DNA of 64,000 nucleotides, taken from contig NC_079208.1 of NCBI RefSeq assembly GCF_026745355.1, positions 14,989,417-15,053,416 of the forward strand. Direction: 5' to 3'. Source of the DNA: Beta vulgaris subsp. vulgaris. Lineage: Eukaryota; Streptophyta; Magnoliopsida; Caryophyllales; Amaranthaceae. Under the pieces are notes generated by a model. It made no database searches and was not told the DNA's origin. It saw only the letters and a program-made list of their open reading frames with translations. The translations under genes were made by a program, and so were the position numbers. Below, in pieces: positions 13,500 through 25,400 of the stretch; positions within the stretch are counted from its first letter, which is position 1; each line of letters starts with the position of its first letter.

Positions 13500-16400
13500 A
13501 AAGAGGTAAACATAGACATCAATGTATCCAAATATATATTATGCATAATTTCATAATATTCTAAAATGAAACTAGATCATAAATAAAATTTAAGAACATT
13601 AGAAAAGTTTTGTTTCCATTAGAAATTTTTTTTATTTTCTTCTCTGTTTCACTATTCAAGGTATAGTATGTAAGGTTGGTCGAGCAAGGAGTAAGTCGAG
13701 GAAGTATGTTTACAAAAATAGTAATCTAGAAAATCGTGTAACATCCAGAAAAAAGATTAAGTTTGATTATATCCTTTTTTTTTTTTTGAGGGGTTAAGTT
13801 TGATTATATCCTAGAGAAATATAAGAACAACGAAAATAGAAATATCTAGCATAAGAAATCTACAACAAATATCAGCTTTGTGGAGCATGTAAGTTCGCTA
13901 ATAATCCTCGGCAATAATCAACTATAAATATGTATATACTTCACTTTGGGATATTAATAAATAAACTATTCTTGACCAACACAACCAAAAAGTTTCGCAT
14001 ATTTTTCTCTCCTCTTATATAACACATCTAGTTAGCCTTCCTAATCAAAACCACATTACATCTACCAAATTTCAGTAGTGGTATCAAAGGCAATATTACC
14101 CAATGCCCCCATTATCTAAATTACTCCACAAATACAACCAACTTCCATTCACAAACTCATAACCAATATGTACACATTTCTTAAAATTGTCGTCCGTAAT
14201 TTATAAACCTCAAACACTTAACTATCCCCAAGTTAATTGGGTACATACATTTGAGGGAGAAACAACAATGGCATATGCAAATAAAATTTATGTATTACAT
14301 GATTTATAGAAATTATTACAGATGGTTATGAATAAGAAAATGATCTGACTCAAGAGACTACTTGAAATGAAGCAAAAAGAAAACAATATAAACAAAATCA
14401 AATAAAGCGATAATTATACCCTATCCTTAATATATTGGGGAGTGGATGAAATGATTCTCCCTACTATTATGGTTGCTACGACGGTCAAAGAGGCTTAGAT
14501 TGGAGTATTTTAGAGACATAATATAGGGGCTACGAAAAGAGAATTTCTCTTTAAACTCTTATTTTTCATGGACATATTTTGATAATATATTAATAAAAAT
14601 TTGAGAAAAAATTAGTTGGATAACAAATATTACAAATCAAATTTGAACTAATGGAGATAAAACTGAAGATGTCAAAGTAATCCAAAGAGTATTAAGGAGT
14701 CGTCCTAAAAGCTATGTTCATATAGTGGCCGATATAGAAGAATCTAATAAACACTTATATAAATTGAGTTTAAGTGAATTAATGGGTTCTCTTCTAGCAC
14801 ACAAAGATAGAATGTATATATTTTCAAAGCAGTCACTAGAATAAGTTTTTCAATTTATATTCAAATTATCTAGTTATGAAGAAAATAAAAAGAATTAAAA
14901 ATGGCTTTGGTAAAAATTCCTAAAAAGGAGGAACATCATATTCCCGTAGTCGGAGGAGAGGAAAATATCAATATCAAACAACTCGAGAAAATAATCAATA
15001 TGGCCCCTAAATTAGTTTATGTAAAAAAACGGTCATGATATACAAGATTGTCAATATAAGTGCAAAAGATGTAAAAGACACAACGACTTCGACAAAAATT
15101 GTTGATTTCGACAAAAGAAATAGGCCTATTTTACAAACAATAAAGAGCCTACAATTCAGTTTTTTTATACCTATTTATATGCACACCAAGAATCAAAATT
15201 AATGATATATCCAGTGGTATTACAAACTTGATGAATTTCAAAAAATTTAAATTACTCTTGATGATGGAAGCAACCAAAAGATTATTTGTCATGGACAATT
15301 ATTGTTAGAAGAAAGGCTCGTCTAAATTTATTCACAAGGTTTTCTATGGTCACGAGCTAGCACAAAATTTATAAAGTGTGGTCCACTTGATCCAAAAAGG
15401 CTCTATGGTGAAATTTTATTCTAATAAATATATAACTCATATTTAACAAGAATAAAAGAAAATTAATTACTAATATTGAAAATGGCTCCTAATAAATATT
15501 TCATTTGAAAATGTCATTAAAGCATAATGTTGTTCCCACTTCGATGAATCCACATTATGCAATCTAAGATTTGGGCATTGCAATTTTCATAACCTAAACT
15601 ATTAAACCAAAAAAAAAATGGTGGTTCAACCTCCTTTTATGAATAATGAAATAAAAGTTTGTTAGGGTTGTATTTATGGAAAGATGCGTAGGTTACCATT
15701 CCCTATGTCATCTTGGAAGGCCATAGCTTCATTAGTGCTTGTTCATATAAATATATGATGTCCTACCAATAATTCTTCTCTTGGCAGAAAAAGATATTTC
15801 TTACTATTTGTTGATGATTCTTCTTGCATGATGACGACTTATATCTTGGAGAAAAAATGAGAATCATGTTCCCATTTCATGTTATTTAAACGCTTCGCAG
15901 AAAAATAAAGTGGGCATTCCTTAAAAATTCAGAGAATATATCATGGGGGAAAATTTCAACAATTTTCTTAAGGAGCACAAGATTGAAAGAGAGTGATAGT
16001 AAGACGCACACCTCAATATAATGGTGTTGCAGAATGAAATACCTAGGTATGATGCAAGCCAAAAAAATTTCAATTGTGCGTTGAAGCTACCCATACGTGT
16101 ATTTATATCTTTAACATATCTCCCGCGAAAGTGGTAAAGGGTATGACACCCTTTGAAACTTGGCATAAAAGAAAGCTAAGAACGGAGTACCTCAAAATAT
16201 ACGAGAGCATCACCTATGCCCACATCCTGAACGAAAATTTGGAAAAGCTTGACAGAAAAGGTGAACATTGAATCTTTATTGGACATAGTGATGAGTCTAA
16301 ATGGTATCATCTTTATCCACTTGATAGCAAAAAATAATCCTTGCAAGAGATGTCACGTTTGATCAAGGAGCACAATGGATGTGGGCATAGAAGAAATCAC

Positions 16401-19400
16401 ATGGACAAGCTTTTCTACCATCAATCCCAAATGAGGATGGAGGCTCAATTCAGCCAACAACACAATCATCATCAAGTGTATCTTCATCAATATCTCCAAC
16501 AACATCCTCGAAAGCGGAGAGTCTAACGTTAAAGTAAAGTTCTCATAGTCCAGCTCCAACAACTCGACGATCACAACTAGATCAATGACCACTAGGATAC
16601 CTAGAAGATTTCCAATGCAATCAACATATCATGGCTCTCTTTACTAGTGGACACAAAGCTTCGAAGAAGCACAAGAGAAGAAAATGGATCGAAGCTATGA
16701 CTAAAAAGTTCAAGATGATCAAGACAAGGAACACATGGGAGCTAGTTGACAAGCTTGAAGCAAAGGATATTATCAACCTAAACCGGGGATATAAAAAGTA
16801 TAATGAAGATAGCTCAATCCAAAATAAAAGAGCACATCTCATTGCAGACGGCTACTCTCAACAACAAGGAATTGACTTCAACGAGATTTATGCTCTGATC
16901 GTTCGCATGGCAACAATCATGTAAGTCCTTGCACTTGGAGCTCAATTAAAATTACAAGTGTTTTAATATGATGTCAACTCAAGTCAACCTTTTTGAACGG
17001 GGACCTCAAAAAAGAAGTATGTGTCGAGCAACAACAAGTTTATTCATCGAAGGCTAAGAAACTAAGGTGTATCGCCATCGAGAGGCCTTTTACAGGATAA
17101 AAGAATCCTCATGCACGGAATATCAAAATGGATGGTTACCTTCTCCATAATGGATTCACAAGATCCTAAGTGAGCCATCATCACATGTTAAGGATGAGGG
17201 GTCACATGATTTTCTCATATTATGCCTATATCTGGATAACCTAATCTACACAGGCACTAATCACAAATAGATCGAAGACTTTGAGAAGGAAAACTGATGT
17301 GAGAATATGAGATGACCAACCTGGAGCCATGAAATACTTCCTTGGCATGCAAGTTAGACAAAGCCCATGCAAAATATTTCTCTCACAAGAAAAATATACA
17401 CACTACCTACTGAATCAAGTTCAACATAAGTGAGTGCAAGCCATTAACTACACATACAAGGCTAGAAATAGTACTTGTTATCAGTATTCTATCAAGGTTT
17501 ATGAGTGAGCCGAGTAAAGTTCACTTAGCAACATTAAAAAAAGGATTATCAGGTACGTCAAGGAACTAAAAGGTATGGAATCTTTTATACTAAGGGGAAT
17601 CACAAGCTTATGAGTATACGAATAGTGATTGGGGCGTAATTATTCATTGGGGCGTAATCATCAAGGGGCTATCATGCTCATCAAAGAAACAACCAACGAT
17701 ATCTCTATTATTAGTGCAAGCATAGTACGTATGAGCAACAAGTGTAGCATGTAAAGCATTTTGGCTCAAAAGAGTTTTCGGTAATCTATAACATACATCA
17801 AAAGAACCAACAACTATCTATGTCACAGCATGTCTCCAATACTCATGACGAATAATCCAATTTTACACAGACGCGCAAATTAAGCACATTGAGAAAAAAA
17901 CACCATTTTATCCTAGTACTAGTCGACATATAAGAGATCGAACTACATTATGCATGATGGGGAAGGAACTCGTAGATATATTTACAAAGGTGTTTCCATA
18001 ATAAATTGATCCAAATTAGAAGATAACTAATAGAATATATGTAAATATATGTAATATCCTTTGATTATGTCATTATCTTGTATAATAGGAAAATGTATAT
18101 TTAGGCTCCTTGATTATAGCGTTACTGATATCACTAGGTTGTATATAATTCATGCCTACAAGGAAAGCAAATCGCGGTTGATCCTACTTTCATGGTATCA
18201 TTAGTCTTAGGTTCATCCCTCCTCTCTTCCGCCATTCTTATCTCTCTTTCTTCCTCTATTCAACTGTAACTTCTTCAGTCGGCCTCCATGACAGGAAGTA
18301 AGAACACCTTTCACCCAGCTCTCGCCATCTCCAATATCAAAAACCATATCCCCGTCACCCTTGAAATGGAGAATGTCACTACTCCACATGGGCCGAATTA
18401 TTTAAGATTCACGCTCGTTCGCACCGTGTTCTTCACCAAATCATTGCTCCGACTTCCAACAAAACTACAACCACCGACCCTGCCGCCGACGACCCCGAAT
18501 TTAGTGGTTATGGTAGCTCACATGTACCCTCCCCTCATCCTCCTTTCTCCCTCCAAAATGCATTACATGCTCCCAAACTTATCAAAAATCTTATTTCTGT
18601 TCGCAAGTTTATTGTTGATAACAATATCTCTGTGGAATTTGATCCGTTTGGGTTTTCTGTGAAGGACCTTCAGACGGGGGTGGCTCTCATGAAATGTGAA
18701 AGTCAGGGCGATCTCTATCCTATCACCACTTTATCTCACTAAGATACACATTCTCTGTCCTTTGCTGCTTTAGCTTCATCTCTTTGGCATGATCGCTTGG
18801 GTCATCACGGGGCTCCCGTTTTAGATTCTCTTAGAAGGAATAAATTTATTGAGTGTAATAAAAACAGTTCTTTTTTTTGTCACCTTTATCCGCTTAGAAA
18901 ACATGTTAAATTGCCTTTTGTTGCTTCTCATAATTCAACTACTATGCCATTTGATATACTTCATAGTGATGTATGGACTTCTCCTGTTTTGAGTTCGACA
19001 GGTCATAGATATTATGTTCTTTTCCAAGATGATTTTTCAAATTTTCTATGGACCTTTCCCATCTCCCTTAAGTCTCAAGTATCTTTCATTTTTACTTCTC
19101 TCCATGCATACATCAACACTCATTTCAACACAAAAGTAAAAAACATTCAATGTGATAATGGAAAAGAATATGATAATGGGCCACTTTTTCAATTATGTCA
19201 AGCAAATGGCAAATCTTTTCGTTTTTCTTGTCCGTATACCTCTTCTCAAAATGGCAAAGCTGAACGGAAAATTCGTGCCATTAACAACATTATACGCACA
19301 CTTCTTGCACATGCTTCCCTTCCCCTCTTTCTAGTGGACTCCGCGTCCCCTCATTCTTACCAGCGTGTGATCCAGGCCCCACACCCCCCCTCTCCCCCTA

Positions 19401-22400
19401 TGGATCTCTCCTCCTCTATCCAACATTCTCCTCCTTTGGCCCAAAGACCCGTCACACGCAGCCAACATGGTATTGTCAAACCCAACAAAAAATATCACCA
19501 TGGTCTTGTTACCCAGCTCCCAAAATCCCCCCTTCCTAATAACCCCGGGGCTCCCCATAAAGATCCTAATTGGAGACTGGCTATGGATGATGAATACAAT
19601 GCTTTAATTGAAAATAGGACCTGGGGGTTAGTTCCTCGTCCTCCTAATGTTAATGTGATTCGTTCTTTGTGGATATTTCGTCATAAAGAAAAATCTAACG
19701 GTTCCTTTGAGCGGCATAAGGCTCGTCTTGTAGGTAATGGTGCAGGTCAACATGTTGGTGTCGATTCTGGTAAGACCTTCAGTCCAGTTGTCAAACCGGC
19801 TATTATTCGCACTGTTCTCAGCCTTGCTCTCTCCAAAGCATGGCCCATTCATTAACTTGACATCAAAAATGCCTTTCTACATGGTGATCTATCAGCCTAT
19901 TGGTTTTCATGATATGACATATCCAAAACATGTTTGTTTGTTGAAGAAATCTCTCTATGGTCTGAAACAAGCCACTAGAGCCTGGTACAAACGTTTTGCT
20001 GACTATGTCTCTACCATCGGCTTTTGTCACAACACCGTTGACAATTCTCTCTTTATATACCACCAAGGCAATGACATGGTCTACATTCTTTTATATGTAA
20101 ATGATATCATTTTGACAGCATCATCCGATCACCTACGCTGCTCCATCATGACTCTTTTGAGTTCTGAATTTGCTATGAAAGACTTAGGCCCTTTGAGTTA
20201 TTTCTTAGGTGTTGTTGTTACTCAAAATTCCACTGGTCTATTTCTTTCTTAAAAGAAATATGTAGAAGAAATTATTGAACGTGTTGGCATGTCAAATTGT
20301 AAATCTTCTTCCACTCCAGTTGATACTAAGTCCAAGCTAGGTGCTGCCTCTGGTACCCCATTTACAGATCCATATCATTATCGCAGCCTTGCTGTTGCCT
20401 TACAGTATCTCACCTTCACTAGGCCCGACATCTCTTATGCCGTGCAACAGATTTGCTTATTTATGCACAACCCCATGGACGTCCACATGCATGCTTTAAA
20501 GCGCATTGTGCATTATTTCAAAGGCACCTTGAGTTACAACCTTCATTTGTATCCTTCATCTACCTCCACTCTTATTTCCTACACCGATGCAGATTGGGGT
20601 GGTTGTCCAGATACTAAGCGTTCTACATCGGGCTACTGTGTGTTTCTTGGGGACAACTTGCTTACTTGGTCCGCTAAACGTCAAGCAACATTGTTTCGCT
20701 CCAGTGCTGGATTAAGCTGAATATCGTGGAGTAGCAAATGTTGTATCTGAATCTTGTTGGCTTCGTAATCTTCTCCTTGAACTTCATTTTCCTATTCATA
20801 AAGCAACTTTAGTTTATTGCGATAATGTTAGTGCAATTTATCTTTCTGGTAATCCTATCCAACATCAACGCACTAAACATATTGAGATGGATATTCACTT
20901 TGTTCGGGAAAAAGTTGCTCGCGGCGAAGTTCGTGTTCTTCATGTTCCTTCCCACCATCGAATTGCGGATATCTTTACTAAAGGACTTCCTTTAATCCTT
21001 TTTGAAGATTTTCGAGACAGTCTCAGCGTCCATCCACCTCCCGCTTCAACTGTGGGGTGTAATAAAATATATGTAAATATATGCAATATCCTTTGATTAT
21101 GTCATTATCTTGTATAATAGAAAAATGTATATTTAGGCTCCTTGATTATAGCCTTACTGATCTCACTAGCTTGTATATAATTCATGCCTATCAAGGAAAG
21201 CAAATCACGATTGATCCTACTTTTAGTGAGAGTCATCTTCCAAGAGCGTATAATTATTCTTATCATTCAAAAGGGTAACTTTTACACATAAATGCATGGT
21301 GTAAAATAAATGATGTAAGATGAAAATAAAGAAGTGTACGTACTGGTCACTTGATTTCAATCGTCGTTTAAGGGTTTGAAATCGGGTCACTAGATTTTCT
21401 AACCGAACCTAAAGAAAGAAATACAAGTATGCTGTCAAATATTGCATGAATAAAGTGCATCAGATATTGCCTATTATATGGCCTTTTGTGACTCTCAATA
21501 TCCAAAAATATATCATAAAATAGAATAATGAAAACAACAACCTCGTTTAATTAATAAGTACCTTGTATGTGTATAGAAGGTGAAAAGTCCTTTCAGTGTG
21601 ATGCTTTGATTGCTCTTCCAATTCATCGCTTCAGTGGGTGATTAGATATAATGTAATTGATATGATTAGAAGCAGTAATTAAGTTACAAATGATTAAGGC
21701 AATATAAAGGAGCATGTGAGTAGATATGCATACATCATTTGCTCTTCAGTTTGTGTTGAAAATGCAAGTTGAATATTCCATGTATCCTCTAAAAACCTCA
21801 TCCATGTGTTCACAACCTTAGCCTCTGCTATATACGAAGTATTTGCTTTTGATAGTTCTTTCTCCTACATGATATTAGATACAAAGCAGTATTTTATATG
21901 CATATATATACACATTGGATTGTATCTTAAAATCTATTAATTATGGAGGAAGTGGCCACATCTATCTAATATATGTGCAAATTGACATATATCACATAAT
22001 TATTGCAGAACCAATTGTACATAAAACCCTTTCTTGTTGCCTTGTTGGTACCAAAAAACATTCACTTGATATCCATAATTCTTTCAATAGTTACTCATGT
22101 AAGTAACATTTTGTACTTTTTACTGTCTTACTTAGACGAGTTATGGATTCATTCCAATCTATGTGATAGATACTCCAAAGTCTCTGCTAGATAGCTTCCC
22201 ATCAAAATTTATGAATTTATCATGTCTAATAAAAAATTGATGATGAAGATATGTAAAATCATATAATAGTCAATTAATTATGATCCCTTCATTACATTTT
22301 CATTGTGACTATTTGACTAACACATAATTTTATAAATATAGTGTTTTTTGTTTGTAGTTGAGCTTTTTATATATCCATAGTTGCTTGAATGTGCGTGGAA

Positions 22401-25400
22401 AGTTTACTTTTGAAGAAGGTTTGAAGGTTATAATATATTTATTAAGTTGGCTTTTCCATATTTCGTGGGTCCCATCATAAGAATGATAGCCATGGACTCC
22501 CACCATTTGATTTTAATGAAGATGTACTCAACATTATTCCAATCTAGGTTAGGCTTCCCAATCTTCTTAAACTAGAGAAAAACACTAATAAGGCTAAAAT
22601 TTAGGGAAAAAAAAGTTTTGAAATTTATAGTCTTGGGTGGAGAATTATGCATATAATCCTAAAGGTAGAATATGGTTAGGCGGGAAATTTCTTGAAGTGC
22701 ATCTAAATGTGTTGCATAATTTGGAACAATAGATTCATTTAACTCAATACAAGTGTTTCTATAGTGCTGTTTATGGGCTGCATTTTGTATCTACTAGAAA
22801 GCCTATGTGGCAGTATTTACACTCTATTGCAGGGTGTAATACTAAGGCTTGATTTGTCATGGGAGAATATAACTCCCCTATCTCTTATCGAGATAGATTG
22901 AGTGGAGCTCCTATTAGAGATCATTGTCAAAGGACCAACTCAACTAAAAGCTTAAGCTGATGGTTGAGGCCCCAGGAATAGATTTATAAGCTGATGGTTG
23001 AGGCCCAGGAATAGATTTATAAGCTGATGGTTGAGGCCCCAGGAATAGATTTATACTCTATCAATCATGATAAAAATGTTTTTGTGAATCTTCTGGACAC
23101 TGAGGCCCTTCTGGAGGTGAAAAGTATTGATAATTTCTAATCCTAGTCAAATAAAAGGCAATGCCCAGAGAGAACTTTTAGTATAATTTATAGCTGCTTG
23201 TGCAATTCTCAATGTCTTCAGTAGCATCTAACTAGAGCGACGAATTATCTCTATGCTTTTGAGATCAGTGTCTATTACTCATTACTATCACAGTATCACT
23301 CATGGTAATAATAGAAGTGGAGGTAGACCATTTTGTTTCTTTTACAATTTAATTAAGCATAATAAATTTGATTAGTGGATTACTACAAGTTGGAAGCATG
23401 TTGGCACATCTGTTCCTATGAGAGATATCTGGAATAAAAGTAGGTTAAGATCTCCTTGAAACAGCTTCACTGTATTCATTTTGCTCAAATTGAGAAAAAA
23501 AATCAGTCAATCTAGTTCCACCACATCCAATATGTTCTTCAACACGATTGTATAAATGATCAGACTCGTGCTCTGAAATAACAAGATTTGAAAAAAAATG
23601 GATTGATATTGAAGAAGGTGATATGCATCAAAAATCTAGAATTCAGTCGATGAACTTTCGGGACTCCAATTCTGGCTTCTTCTTCTCTTTTGTGAAAGAA
23701 AGGATATCTAAAAACTTTATTAATGCTGTTTACACTAGCTTCGGTGTCAAGCTGTCCACCTCTAATGATATGAAAGTTGAAAAATCATCTCTTTTTATCT
23801 GAATCTCATGGGGAGTTTCTCTCAGAATTTACCTAGATTAAGCTGAATATAGTGAGGAAAGGTCATGTGCTTATTGCTCAAGCTAGAACTGCTCTTATTG
23901 CTCCTACCTCTCAGGCTATGTTTAGTTCACCTAAAATTTTTTGATCTGAACTTATTTTTTCTGATCTGATCTGATCTGAACTTATTTTTTCTGATATGAT
24001 TACAAGATCTTATCTTTTAGATTTTTCTCAATATATAAGAAAAAATATAGTCATGTGGGGTCTTGTTTGATTCGTCTCAATGAGTACTGTATTAATATTC
24101 AATTATTATAATTTTTACTAATATGTAATGAAAGATATAATGATTTTTAAATATAAGCATGATCTGAACTAATCTGATCTGATCTGAACTTATTTTTTCT
24201 GATCTAATCTGATCTGATCTGATTAGATCTGAAATAAGCAAAAATAAGGTAAACTGAACATAGCCGCAAGCTAAAATTGATGCTTCTATGAGTAATATCA
24301 ATGATGCAAAGGCCCATGGTTTGATGAGTTTATGTTGTATTCTTCAAACGCACTTGGCCAATAGAAACTGATATATATTCTGGTATTTTGGACTTTTTCT
24401 GATCTAGCTAGATGTGTAAACAAATTAATATTACTTCTCTGACCCTAGTTCCAAAGTTTCTTATCGTACTTTGGCTAGTGAGTTTAGGCCTATTGCAAAG
24501 ATTTAAACATCTACGCTCCAAAAGGGTAGTTGGTGAAGTGGTTCATTGTGCACCAGATGGCTTCATTCCAAGGAAGCACATTGTTGATATTTATGTTGCT
24601 AGCTAATGAACTCATTACAAACAAAGGTTGATCTCAAAAAATCTATGACTCCATTGAATGGCCTTTTCTCAAATTTGTCTTCCTTGAAACAGGCTTCCTA
24701 GCTTGAAACTTTCGGTTAGTGGATTATGGCTTTTCTTACAACTATTTGATACTCCATCTTATTCAATGGTTTACCTTGTGCTCTTATTCTAGCAAAGAAA
24801 TGACTAAGACAAGGTAACTATATATTGCCCTTTCTTTTCACAATTGGAATGGAGTATCTCCAGGTTTCTTGCTATGTCAATCCTGATTTTGAATTTTCAC
24901 CCCGAATATGAAAGATTGAAGATTACTCACATGATGTTTGCTAATGATTTATTAATTGTTTGCTCGAGCTGATCTCTCTTACATTTAGCTTATGTTGCAT
25001 GCTTTTGATCTCTTCTCTCAAGCTTCAGATCTTGAAGCTAACTTATATAAGATCAACATTTATATGGGTGTTGTATGTCAAGATTTTCCTATGAGATTTA
25101 TGCTCTAACTCATATTTCCCCTCGGGAATTCCCTTTTAGGTATCTTGATGTTCCCTTCTCCATTAAGAAAATATCTTATGATTTTTGAAAGCCTTTGGTA
25201 GAAAAGACTATTGCAAAAATTTTCTCATGCTGGCAAAGCTCGGCTAGTCAAGAACAACCTATTTAGCATATCTTATTGGATGCTAAAAAATTTGTCTAAA
25301 AATCTATCTTATGTCAGCAAAGCTCAGCTACTCAAGACTATCCTAGTAAGCATTTAAATACTCGGGTGTCAAATTTGTATGTTGCCGAAGAAGATTATGA

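Larger units (their letters stand above)
18026..21224 (+). mobile_element. Copia-type LTR retrotransposon relic B
   Basis: Near-identical repeats of about 167 bp lie at 18026-18192 and 21058-21224, sharing for example TAATATCCTTTGATTATGTC or its one-base variant. The first ends CA and is followed by TGGTATCATTAG, a weak primer-binding site; the second is preceded by a GTGGGG purine tract. Between them are a gag start (18288-18440) that jumps to a pre-integrase region, integrase (18797-19340), reverse transcriptase (19560-20250) and RNase H (20550-21050). Two large deletions shorten gag-protease and the integrase C-terminus. No 5-bp target duplication was found, so the outer ends may be altered. 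Confidence 0.85.

Noticed and set aside
18288..18662. 124-codon frame as an independent gene
   Set aside because: The first third is Copia gag and the remainder is an out-of-frame reading across a deletion junction.
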